Shown: positions 6,066 to 14,324 of the stretch, one piece after another | How the letters are laid out: every line of letters begins with the position of its first letter | Position numbering within the stretch: position 1 is the stretch's first letter | NCBI GenBank assembly: GCA_028285545.1 | Contig: JANQPA010000105.1 | Coordinates: 1 to 64,000 of the forward strand | Source: Saprospiraceae bacterium | Lineage (GTDB): Bacteria > Bacteroidota > Bacteroidia > Chitinophagales > Saprospiraceae | DNA length: 64,000 nt | Reading direction: 5' to 3' | Notes under the pieces: model-generated | Seen by the model: the letters and a program-made list of their open reading frames with translations, nothing else | Database searches by the model: none | Told to the model about the DNA's origin: nothing | Translations under genes and position numbers: made by a program

Positions 6066-8627
6066 TTACAACCACCTAACCAATAACAAATCTTGCTTGT
6101 GTGGAAGATGCGGATGCTTTGGAAATATCCTGAAACCATACTCGTAAACCCCTGAAACCTCAGGTTCTAAAATACAGCTATACTTAGATATGGAGCCTTG
6201 ATTTTCCTGCTCTTCAAATTCCTTACTAAAGGCTATTTCCAGGTTATTTTCATCAATTCTTTTAAAGAAGACCACTTCCAGTCCAACATATTCTGAATTG
6301 ATTTCTTTATGATCTAAGCTTATGGAAGCTGAAAATTTATCTCCTACTTTTAAAGCAAAATTATCGGAATCATAAACATTTTTTTCAACGACCTCTATTG
6401 CATCCCAGTTTTGCTCCATATCTCCCTTCCAGGCTGCCATTTCTTTAGCCAAGGCATAATTGGCCTTATTAACTTTTTTAGACCTTTGAGATAACGAATT
6501 GTAGAATTTGTCGAAATAATCATCCATCATTCGTTTCATAGTAAAATAGGGAGCTACCTCTGACATAATGTTCTTTATGTAAGCTACCCAGGTCTCAGGG
6601 ACCTCATTTTCATTCCGATCAAAGTAAGTTGGAATCAGATCATTTTCCAGAATATTATAGATACTTTCTGCATCCAATTCATCTTGAAGGCTTTGATCTT
6701 CATAAGAGCGCTCCAGTGGCAGAGCCCAACCTGCATCTGGCTGGTAACCTTCAGCCCACCATCCATCTAAAACACTAAAGTTCATAACACCATTCATAGC
6801 CGCTTTCATACCACTTGTGCCAGAAGCCTCCTTAGGTCTGGTAGGAGTATTGACCCAAATGTCTACACCACGAACCAAAAGCTTGGCCATCTCCATATTA
6901 TATCCCTCCAGGAATATTACTTTACCCTGGAATTCAGGCCGCTGAGAAACTTCAACAATGCGTTTGATTAAGGCCTGCCCTCCCTTATCTGCAGGGTGTG
7001 CCTTCCCGGCAAACAAGAACATAACGGGCCTTTGCTCATCATTGACAATATCGGCAAGACGATCAAGGTTAGTAAACAGTAAATGCGCTCTTTTATAGGT
7101 GGCAAATCGACGGGCAAATCCAAAAATTAAAGCATTATGATTGATCTTATTAAGCACTTCAAAAATAGCACCTGGTTTTTCACCACGTCGAGTTAAGTCC
7201 TCTTGTAATTTTGCCTTTAGATAATGGATTAATTTTTCCTTCAGGGCAGTTCTGATTTCCATGATTCGTTCATCAGGCAAATCTCTTACCTTTGACCATA
7301 ACTCTTTATTGGATTGATCTTTTACAAAACCTGGGCCATTTAATTCTAACAACTCTTTATGCCATTCATTAGCTATCCAGGTAGGATAATGAACACTATT
7401 GGTAACATATCCAATGTGTAACTCCTCAGGATTATATCCTTCGTAAAGTACATTAAACATCTTCTGAGAAACCGTTCCATGCAATTTACTTACCCCATTA
7501 ACCTCCTGGAATAAACGGATGGCCAGATGACTCATAGAAAACATTTCATTGGGGTTCTCTCCATCTATTTTTCCCAAGGAAATAAAATCGCGCCAGCTGA
7601 TTCCTAGTGGATCAGTATAAGGATACATATAGTTTTTCAACAAATCTTCCGTAAAATAATCGTGTCCGGCTGGCACAGGAGTGTGTGTCGTAAATAAGGA
7701 TGAAGAGCGTACGACCTCCAAGGCTTCATCAAAACTAAGTTGGTCTTGTTGAATATGATCCTTGAGGCGTTCAATACCCATAAAAGCCGCATGTCCTTCA
7801 TTACAGTGAAACACTTCTGGTTTTAAGCCCATTGCTTTTAAAGCTCGCGTTCCCCCAACCCCAAGTAGGATCTCCTGCTTTAGTCGATGTTCATTGTCAC
7901 CGCCATATAATTGATGTGTCAAATTACGGTCTTCCCAGTTATTATCATCAAAATCTGTATCCAGAAGATAGAGTGAAATACGTCCTACCTTCATTTCCCA
8001 GACTTTGGCCAAAACAGGCCGTCCTTTAAGATTTATCATTACTTTTAACCACTCTCCTTCATCATTCCTTACCGGAGTCATCGGCATAAGGGTAAATTTC
8101 TGTGGAGGATAGTTGTTAATTTGATCACCATGCAGGGAAATGGATTGCTGAAAATAACCATATCTGTATAAAAGCCCTACTGCAACCATATCAACATTTA
8201 AATCACTGGCTTCCTTCAAAAAGTCTCCTGCCAGCACCCCTAATCCTCCAGAATATAGTCGAACGGAGATCTGCAGACCATATTCCATACAGAAATAGGC
8301 AATACTTGGGCTTTTTGCTTCGGCCTTTTCTGCCATATATGATTTAAATTCTTTACTTACAGCCTCCAATCGAGTCATAAAGTCTTGATCATTCAATAAT
8401 TCCTGTGCTCGTTCACCAGACATGTTGTCAAGTATTGCAATTGGATTGTAATTGCTTTCAACCCATTTTTCCGGCAAAATCGAGCGGAATAATTCTGAAG
8501 CCTCTTTATTCCAGGACCACCATAAATTGCCAGCCATTTCCTGTAACGGAGAAAGTTCCTCAGGTAAGTTTGTTTCAATAAAGATTCGTTTCAGCTTGAA
8601 TGTATCACTCTTCAATTGTCCTATCAT
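6066..8627 (-). CDS. glgP: Alpha-glucan (glycogen) phosphorylase, GT35
   Basis: The 853-residue enzyme releases glucose-1-phosphate from alpha-1,4-glucans using pyridoxal phosphate, in the cytoplasm. The N terminus (PLQEMAGNLWWSWN) is the DUF3417 domain typical of the bacterial/archaeal short phosphorylase group. Family motifs include CNEGHAAF, GFARRFATYKRAHLL and the PLP site EASGTSGMKAAMNG with Lys608. The C-terminal 130 residues (after about 720) form an extra beta-rich region seen in this subgroup. It is a single gene, divergent from the outer-membrane protein at 9055. A -7-like box lies about 100 bp upstream. Storage-glucan breakdown is the expected role; no other glycogen genes are nearby. 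Confidence 0.93.
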   Translation of the reverse strand: MIGQLKSDTFKLKRIFIETNLPEELSPLQEMAGNLWWSWNKEASELFRSILPEKWVESNYNPIAILDNMSGERAQELLNDQDFMTRLEAVSKEFKSYMAEKAEAKSPSIAYFCMEYGLQISVRLYSGGLGVLAGDFLKEASDLNVDMVAVGLLYRYGYFQQSISLHGDQINNYPPQKFTLMPMTPVRNDEGEWLKVMINLKGRPVLAKVWEMKVGRISLYLLDTDFDDNNWEDRNLTHQLYGGDNEHRLKQEILLGVGGTRALKAMGLKPEVFHCNEGHAAFMGIERLKDHIQQDQLSFDEALEVVRSSSLFTTHTPVPAGHDYFTEDLLKNYMYPYTDPLGISWRDFISLGKIDGENPNEMFSMSHLAIRLFQEVNGVSKLHGTVSQKMFNVLYEGYNPEELHIGYVTNSVHYPTWIANEWHKELLELNGPGFVKDQSNKELWSKVRDLPDERIMEIRTALKEKLIHYLKAKLQEDLTRRGEKPGAIFEVLNKINHNALIFGFARRFATYKRAHLLFTNLDRLADIVNDEQRPVMFLFAGKAHPADKGGQALIKRIVEVSQRPEFQGKVIFLEGYNMEMAKLLVRGVDIWVNTPTRPKEASGTSGMKAAMNGVMNFSVLDGWWAEGYQPDAGWALPLERSYEDQSLQDELDAESIYNILENDLIPTYFDRNENEVPETWVAYIKNIMSEVAPYFTMKRMMDDYFDKFYNSLSQRSKKVNKANYALAKEMAAWKGDMEQNWDAIEVVEKNVYDSDNFALKVGDKFSASISLDHKEINSEYVGLEVVFFKRIDENNLEIAFSKEFEEQENQGSISKYSCILEPEVSGVYEYGFRIFPKHPHLPHKQDLLLVRWL

Positions 8628-9054
8628 GATAATATTTTTATGCTTTTAAGCCGTATTTGATCATAAATAAATGATAATCAAACACATACAAAAAAAGCCT
8701 CTTTTGATTCATTTTAAAACAGAGCAAATTTAAAATTCTTTTATGAACAATGCCCAATAAAGTTTATAATTCTTGTAATTTTTACACTAAGTTAACAGAA
8801 AAGAAGCCTCTCTGAATTCTTCAACTCCGTTCAAAAAATAGTTTTGGAAATGGAAGTTAATTTTATTTACCATTGGAAGTTGGATATTTAGTAGGAGCCT
8901 GCTTTTCAGTGTAATTTTATTTAAGAATTAGCTGCATTTTATGGTAATAAAAAAAAATGTAGTACATTAAGTGCACTTTTATGACGGACAGTAGGGTTAC
9001 CCGAAAACGTCTAAAGCCATATATTCTTAAACTTTAACCAAAAAACAATTTACA
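8628..9054. other. Divergent intergenic region
   Basis: These 427 bp separate two divergent genes and presumably hold both promoters. Apart from the -7-like box at 8725-8732, only AT-rich sequence was seen, including a run of ten A at about 8949-8956 and the short palindrome agtgcact at about 8969. No coding frame was recognised. Confidence 0.5.
8725..8756 (-). promoter_or_regulatory. Candidate Bacteroidota-type promoter for the phosphorylase gene
   Basis: On the minus strand TAAATTTG (8725-8732) matches the Bacteroidota -7 consensus TAnnTTTG. A TTG lies 21 bp upstream (8754-8756), which fits the -33 element spacing. It is about 100 bp before the ATG at 8627. A single match in AT-rich DNA is weak evidence. 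Confidence 0.35.
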
Positions 9055-9531
9055 ATGAAACTAAGAAATTGGTTTGCTGCCCTGTTTTTCCTCATGGCCT
9101 TCTCAAGCGTAAAAGCACAATTATCTATTGGACCTGGTGTTTCCTTTCCTCTTGACTTAGGAGAACTTGGTATTTTGGCCAGAGGTCATTATCAGATTAA
9201 TGACACCTGGGGAGCCCAAGGTACTTTTACTTACTATCTGGACGGAATTGAGGGAATCACCTTCTGGAGCTTTGATGCAGATGCAACTTATAACTTTTCT
9301 CAAAGTGATGCTGCAACATTATATGCTTTAGCTGGTCTTGCTCTTTTCGCTGCTGGTGTTGATCTTGGGCCATTTGGATCGGCCTCGGCTACTGATTTTG
9401 GATTTAGTGTTGGTGGGGGGGCACGATTTAGTGCCGGAGACTCCTTTACGCCCTTTGGGGAGGTCCGACTGCGGATCGCCGGGGGCACGGATGTGGTGCT
9501 GACCGGGGGTATTTTATTCAACATCAATTAA
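9055..9531 (+). CDS. Small outer-membrane beta-barrel-like protein
   Basis: The 158-residue product begins with a signal peptide (LRNWFAALFFLMAFSSVKAQ, cleavage after AQ). The rest alternates Gly and aromatic residues (GPGVSFPLDLGELGILARGH, LTGGILFNIN at the end), as in small eight-stranded outer-membrane barrels. The last ~100 bp are conspicuously GC-rich (gggggg and cgccgggggcacg), unlike the AT-rich start of the gene; this is either codon drift or a patch of foreign sequence. A strong terminator follows at 9549-9576. The next gene (9672) encodes a similar protein, so the two are functionally linked or distantly paralogous. Confidence 0.75.
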   Translation: MKLRNWFAALFFLMAFSSVKAQLSIGPGVSFPLDLGELGILARGHYQINDTWGAQGTFTYYLDGIEGITFWSFDADATYNFSQSDAATLYALAGLALFAAGVDLGPFGSASATDFGFSVGGGARFSAGDSFTPFGEVRLRIAGGTDVVLTGGILFNIN

Positions 9532-9548
9532 GATAACATAAATTTTTT

Positions 9549-9576
9549 AAGGCTGTCCTGGATCCAGGACAGCCTT
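9549..9576 (+). terminator. Rho-independent terminator with perfect 28-bp palindrome
   Basis: The stem aaggctgtcctg (9549-9560) pairs perfectly with caggacagcctt (9565-9576) around gatc and is followed by aattttaatatttt. It closes the gene at 9055-9531, 18 bp after its stop. Confidence 0.85.
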
Positions 9577-9671
9577 AATTTTAATATTTTCATAAAAAAA
9601 TCAACCCAGTTATAGTACATAAAAAATTGTTTCTCATTAATCTATAATTTTTAAAACTAAACCTTTTTGTT

Positions 9672-10163
9672 ATGAAAATTTTATTCAAAACGCTATTCCT
9701 TTCACTTATTTTCTTTACCGCTGGCCATAATTTATCAGCACAAGAATATTCTTCTGCCGTCGGCCTTCGACTTGGATACCCTTTATCCGCATCTTATAAA
9801 ACTTTCATTTCGGATAATTCCGCCCTTGAGGGATATGTTGGGTTTCGATCCTTCGGTTTCGGTAACTGGATCAGCATACATGGAGCTTATCAGGTTCACA
9901 ATCCTATAAATGGAGTTGATGGACTGCAATGGTATTATGGAGGGGGACTTGGGATTTTTATCTGGTCCTATGATTTTGACACCAGTTTTGCTTCTACTTC
10001 ATTTGGTCTGCAAGGATATTTAGGCCTTGACTATAAATTTCCCAATACGCCTATTTCCATTACCCTGGATTGGGTCCCGACCTTTTTCATTGGTAACATT
10101 AATATTAACTCTTTTGGGGGAGATTATGGGGCTCTTGGGGTACGATATGTATTTGCTGAATAA
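9672..10163 (+). CDS. Outer-membrane beta-barrel-like protein
   Basis: The 163-residue product has a signal peptide (ILFKTLFLSLIFFTAGHNLSAQ) and a body of short amphipathic strands rich in Gly, Phe, Tyr and Ser (SSAVGLRLGYPLSASYKTF, GLQGYLGLDYKFPN). The final residues GALGVRYVFAE end in a strand with an aromatic near the C terminus, typical of outer-membrane barrels. It lies 140 bp after the terminator of the previous barrel gene, so it probably has its own promoter. No ligand or function can be named. Confidence 0.75.
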   Translation: MKILFKTLFLSLIFFTAGHNLSAQEYSSAVGLRLGYPLSASYKTFISDNSALEGYVGFRSFGFGNWISIHGAYQVHNPINGVDGLQWYYGGGLGIFIWSYDFDTSFASTSFGLQGYLGLDYKFPNTPISITLDWVPTFFIGNININSFGGDYGALGVRYVFAE

Positions 10164-10295
10164 ATATTCCTAATTTGATAAAAGATTAACCATTTTTTAT
10201 TGAAATAATACTCCAATATTTCAGCTAGCCAGTAGGGGGATTGGGGTATTATTTTATCATAGTAGTTAAGTATAACTTCCAAAAAATCTCTTCAT

Positions 10296-11981
10296 ATGAT
10301 TAGCTATGTGCAAAATTTAAAAATTACCCTTTTATTTTTACTCTTTTCTCTTTCCTTAACTGCTCAAACTTCTTCGGACAATCTTGTTCAAATATTAGAA
10401 AACATCAAGACCAGCTTACAAGAAGTTCAGACGAGTAAAGAAACCTATATTCAAGATTTAAAGTTTGACCCGAATTCCCCTTTTAACATACAATTCCTGC
10501 TAAGAAAAATTGATAAAAAGGGAAAAGAATCCGCGGAAGAATACCACTTCAACCTAGGCCTTCTTAATAAAAATCTGGTTCGATGGTCAAGTAATAAAAA
10601 TCAAATGCGTGTCTCCCTGAAATCTGGCAATCAGCCCGCCATAAAATTATTAGATGGCGGAGAATTAAAAGGATATGAAAAAGAGGTAGAATTATATTCA
10701 GCAGACATTGACAATGCACGATTATTGGAACAACAGTTCATTGAGGCCATCCCCATTGCACAAGAACTATGGAAAGGCTCCATAAAATTACCTTCTGACA
10801 TAGATGGACTGCTTGATTGGCTCTCTTCAAAAATTACCAATATATCAATAGAAGAAAAAACCTATGCCCAAGGCTTGGAAAGAGAAGGATCTTCCTTACA
10901 CAACCTCATTTTTAGTCTTGAAGAATCAGGCGGTAAAAATTCCGGCTTACAAAAAAAATATTTTTTCAGTTTAGGAGATGTTTTAAAAAGCTCTATAGAT
11001 ACAAAGATTAAAGGCAAGGAGGTCATTATTGAAATGGGTATAGCTCAACGAAAGTCTTTTATTAGAGAAGAAGAGAACGGTGTCTTGTCAAATTATTTGA
11101 ATCAACTAAGTATTTATACCAATACCCCGGATGATGCCCATGAAATTATGTTAGCTCTAAAGGAAGCTATCCCCTTATCCAAAAGTCATGCCGAAGAAGA
11201 GTTTAATCTGAGTTACTCAAACCTGCAGGAGGGCCTTGAGGCTGTAAAAAAGAGCATTATTACTTTTAATGATGGAGAGACGGTTTTTGAACAGTCAATT
11301 TCCGATAATTGTAGAACCGAATACAAATTAAAAAAGTCCGAAAATAACAAGGACGAAACACATGAATATGCTTTCAATTTCTCCGATATTAACTCACAAT
11401 CTGTGGATATTGAAGTAAAAAGAAAAGAAATTTCGGTTGCCCTTAAAACAGAAAAACGACTCAATTTTATTCGTCACTTAGAGGATAAGGAGCTCCAAAA
11501 CTATGCTAATAATCTAAAAATCCCAGTTGATGGAGTTGCATCAGCTAAATATCTGCAATCCCAAATTAGATATGTTGCGAAAACTTGTACAGATGAACCA
11601 CCGCAGGTATTTGATTTTGACTGGCTTGCTAAAACCCTGGGGGAATCTGTCATTCCAGAGTTTACTCAGGAACTAAAAAAACAAGAGGATGATGCTTGTA
11701 AACTTTCCTATACTTCTCTTGAGAATGGGAAAAATGAAAAATCTGAACTTTACGAGTTCAATTTGTATGACCTGGATTCAGAGGATGTTGCCTTAGCCGT
11801 CAAGGGAAAACAAGTTTTTGTAAACCTAGAAACCAAAGCAAGAGAGAAGATTATTAATAACTATTCAAACGGAGATAAGCTTTCTTATGTAAGCAACTTT
11901 AACATGCAATTTGTAGATATACCTACAGCCAAAAATGTAGTGTACACCCTTAAGGAAATGATAAAATCCTGTAAAAAATAA
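10296..11981 (+). CDS. Secreted protein with four tandem ~125-residue repeats, unknown function
   Basis: The 561-residue product starts with a signal peptide (VQNLKITLLFLLFSLSLTAQ). The mature part is four tandem copies of one domain at about 31-158, 169-297, 306-431 and 441-560. Each begins with an amphipathic helix, then a strand pair, then a landmark with Y/F-x-F-N/S-x3-D/L (YHFNLGLLN, YFFSLGDV, YAFNFSDIN, YEFNLYDLD), a strand KxKxVxVxL, and a closing helix A-x(5-7)-L-x2-AI (LLEQQFIEAIPIAQ, HEIMLALKEAIPLS). Repeats 3 and 4 carry matching cysteines near their start and end. I do not recognise the family. It lacks a T9SS tail, so it is probably periplasmic or surface-attached another way. 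Confidence 0.8.
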   Translation: MISYVQNLKITLLFLLFSLSLTAQTSSDNLVQILENIKTSLQEVQTSKETYIQDLKFDPNSPFNIQFLLRKIDKKGKESAEEYHFNLGLLNKNLVRWSSNKNQMRVSLKSGNQPAIKLLDGGELKGYEKEVELYSADIDNARLLEQQFIEAIPIAQELWKGSIKLPSDIDGLLDWLSSKITNISIEEKTYAQGLEREGSSLHNLIFSLEESGGKNSGLQKKYFFSLGDVLKSSIDTKIKGKEVIIEMGIAQRKSFIREEENGVLSNYLNQLSIYTNTPDDAHEIMLALKEAIPLSKSHAEEEFNLSYSNLQEGLEAVKKSIITFNDGETVFEQSISDNCRTEYKLKKSENNKDETHEYAFNFSDINSQSVDIEVKRKEISVALKTEKRLNFIRHLEDKELQNYANNLKIPVDGVASAKYLQSQIRYVAKTCTDEPPQVFDFDWLAKTLGESVIPEFTQELKKQEDDACKLSYTSLENGKNEKSELYEFNLYDLDSEDVALAVKGKQVFVNLETKAREKIINNYSNGDKLSYVSNFNMQFVDIPTAKNVVYTLKEMIKSCKK

Positions 11982-12177
11982 GCGTTAGGCAAAATAGATA
12001 TGGTACCAGGATAGCGGAAATTTGAAATTCATCAAAACAAGCGGCAAATCTTAAATTGTACTGCTCTTTATTTTGTAAATAATGTACTTCAACCATATGA
12101 ATCAGCTTGTGGAGAAAAATCTCTTCTTCCCAAGCTCCTTCATATCTTTCAAATAGAAAATAACAGTATAATTTCAT
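11950..12177 (-). CDS. Doubtful small reading frame antisense to neighbouring gene end
   Basis: An ATG at 12177 opens 75 codons on the minus strand (KLYCYFLFERYEGAWEEEIF and onward). The composition, rich in Tyr, Phe, Glu and Leu, is protein-like, and it fills the spacer 11982-12291, which otherwise holds nothing. It overlaps the 3' end of the four-repeat gene by 32 bp and has no recognised homologue. It may be a chance frame. Confidence 0.25.
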   Translation of the reverse strand: MKLYCYFLFERYEGAWEEEIFLHKLIHMVEVHYLQNKEQYNLRFAACFDEFQISAILVPYLFCLTLIFYRILSFP

Positions 12178-12291
12178 TAGCAAATGTTGCCAATTATTCT
12201 CCAAGGAAGGGACTTTACAGTTGATTATGTTAGAAAAAATTATAATATTGCAAGGGTAACGCGCAGCAGAAAAAATAAATACTACAATTCC

Positions 12292-12744
12292 ATGATCAGA
12301 TTAGTCCCCACACTAATGCTTCTGCTTTTTGCTTTTACGGGTTTTTCCCAAAGTGAAAATGTAGAAATCGTCCCTTTATCAGATATTGAAATTTGCCGTG
12401 GCTATACCAGTAAAAATATTGCCAGGGTCCAAATGGTATCTGATCTACCCAATTTTGTAAATGATCCTCAAATTTTTGTTACTTATGCCTGGCGGGCAGA
12501 ACATCCCAATGGCACCAAACGATGGAATACCAATAGCCCATTAAGAGTGATTCCAGTACCTTGGACTGGTGAATATACCATTCATTGTACAGTAGAGTAT
12601 GTCGTTCTTGGCAATTCTAATCCTTTTAAAACTGTAGAGTCCAACACCATCCGAGTCACCGGAAAAAGTTGTGAAGCCAGCAAACTTAATAATGCCAGTA
12701 AATTAGGAAACAACCGATCCAAACCCATCAGCATAAAAAATTAG
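12292..12744 (+). CDS. Secreted protein of unknown function
   Basis: The start at 12292 is chosen because it places a clean signal peptide (IRLVPTLMLLLFAFTGFSQ) at the N terminus; a longer frame from 12184 adds 36 unlikely residues. The 150-residue product has a beta-rich middle (QIFVTYAWRAEHPNGTKRW, PWTGEYTIHCTVEYVV) that reads like an Ig-like or PKD-like fold with two cysteines (IEICRGY and KSCEASK). The C terminus is basic and Asn-rich. The function is unknown. Confidence 0.65.
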   Translation: MIRLVPTLMLLLFAFTGFSQSENVEIVPLSDIEICRGYTSKNIARVQMVSDLPNFVNDPQIFVTYAWRAEHPNGTKRWNTNSPLRVIPVPWTGEYTIHCTVEYVVLGNSNPFKTVESNTIRVTGKSCEASKLNNASKLGNNRSKPISIKN

Positions 12745-12769
12745 CCATCCTTGTAAACAGGATTCACTA

Positions 12770-14260
12770 CTATTTTTTTCCAAAAATTCGATTTATTCCA
12801 ATTAAGAATTTGTTGAGTTGACCTGCCCAGGCGGGGCCATTATCAGCAGGAGAATAGGACTTATCCTCTTTATCTTTTGTAGTAGTGTTGCCCTTGCTGT
12901 TAGGATTACTGTACATTTCTTCAAACAGCTTTCTAACATTTGATTTAACCATACCTCTAAAAGGGATTCGGGCCATTAATCCATAAAGTGCCGCATTTCC
13001 TTTCGAAGTAGCACCAGGATTATCCTTTGCGAATTTGATAGCACCTTTAAGGTCATTGATATAATCATCAATTACCGGCAAATGGTGCTTCATAATCGTT
13101 AAATGGATGGAATTAGGGAATTGTTGTCGGTCTACCAACCAACCTTTTTCTTCCAAATAGTCAGCAATGACAAAAATATCAGGCTTAGATTCTACACTGG
13201 TATAAGATATAATATTCATACAAGGTTTTCCCAGAATTTTTAACTCCGGAATTTTATTAATCTCTTCTTTTATCTTATCTGCAGTGTCCATTACCTCCCT
13301 TGCTATTTTCAAATATCCCTCCTTTCCCAGAGCATTTAGTGCGGCCCAGGCTGCAGCAATAGGCCCTCCTGAGCGAGAACCTTGAAAAGTAGCATTTGCG
13401 TAAATTCCGCCAGGGAAGTCGGTAGCTATGAAAAATTGATACTTCATATAATCCATAGAGCGATATAAAAGAGTAGAACACCCTTTGGCCGCATACCCAA
13501 ACTTGTGTAAGTCAGCAGAGATGGAAGTTACCTCTGGAATCCGAAAATCCCAGACCGGTACCGGCCGCCCTAATTTTTCTACCCAGGGCAACATATACCC
13601 ACCAATACAGGCATCCACATGGAAGGGCAGGCGATACTCCTTAGCAATCTGAGCAATTTCTTCAATAGGGTCCATTACGCCGTTCGGATAGCTTGGAGCG
13701 GAAGCTGCCAGAAATATGGTGTTTTTGTTGATCGCCTTTCGGAAGGCATTGGGCTGGGCTCTCAAATCCTCCCCTGTAGGTAACTTTATGATTTTAATAC
13801 CCAAAATATGTGCCGCTTTTTCAAAGGCAGGATGAATGGATACCGGAACAACCATCTCAGGTGCCTTTATTTGTGATTTGTTTTTCCTGGCCCACTCCCG
13901 GTAGGTATAAACAGCCTGAAAAATGCTTTCTGTGCCTCCAGAGGTAATAACACCAACCGTTTCATCATCCCCATTTAACAAATCAAGCGCCATGGATTTG
14001 ATTTCTGTTTCCATTCCCCTCAGGCTATCCCAGGCTAAGGGATTTAGCATATTCTCGGAAAAATATAAATTATAAGCTTGATTAATTAATGCCAGATGTT
14101 CCTCATTTACATAATAAACCAAACTCCAAACACGGCCTTCTTTCCATTTTATATCAGTAGAGCGCATATTCTCTAGTTCAGAAAGAATTTGTGCGGAAGG
14201 TTTTCCTTCTGTTGGTATTATAGTTCTCGACTTTTTGGATGGCATTTTTTTTGCTGCCAA
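12770..14260 (-). CDS. Sphingosine-1-phosphate-lyase-like PLP enzyme (group II decarboxylase fold)
   Basis: The 496-residue protein has the group II PLP decarboxylase fold. The cofactor lysine is K253 in ADLHKFGYAAKG, with D216 (HVDACIGG) for the pyridine nitrogen and TSGGTESI at 107-113 for the phosphate. The stretch YQFFIATDFPGGIYANATFQGSRSG (partly quoted: DFPGGIYANATFQGSR) closely follows eukaryotic and bacterial sphingosine-1-phosphate lyases, more so than glutamate decarboxylases. Such an enzyme would cleave phosphorylated long-chain bases to an aldehyde and phosphoethanolamine. The last ~45 residues are a Ser/Asn/Lys-rich extension. It is monocistronic; no sphingolipid synthesis gene lies nearby. 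A different amino-acid decarboxylase function remains possible. Confidence 0.8.
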   Translation of the reverse strand: MAAKKMPSKKSRTIIPTEGKPSAQILSELENMRSTDIKWKEGRVWSLVYYVNEEHLALINQAYNLYFSENMLNPLAWDSLRGMETEIKSMALDLLNGDDETVGVITSGGTESIFQAVYTYREWARKNKSQIKAPEMVVPVSIHPAFEKAAHILGIKIIKLPTGEDLRAQPNAFRKAINKNTIFLAASAPSYPNGVMDPIEEIAQIAKEYRLPFHVDACIGGYMLPWVEKLGRPVPVWDFRIPEVTSISADLHKFGYAAKGCSTLLYRSMDYMKYQFFIATDFPGGIYANATFQGSRSGGPIAAAWAALNALGKEGYLKIAREVMDTADKIKEEINKIPELKILGKPCMNIISYTSVESKPDIFVIADYLEEKGWLVDRQQFPNSIHLTIMKHHLPVIDDYINDLKGAIKFAKDNPGATSKGNAALYGLMARIPFRGMVKSNVRKLFEEMYSNPNSKGNTTTKDKEDKSYSPADNGPAWAGQLNKFLIGINRIFGKK

Positions 14261-14324
14261 AGATAAAGGAAATTGTAAAATGGATAACAGTGCTTAGAAA
14301 AATCTCTTACGACTGTCTAAGCTA

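Noticed and set aside
12184-12291. Longer start of the secreted protein at 12292
   Set aside because: It would bury the signal peptide behind 36 basic residues.
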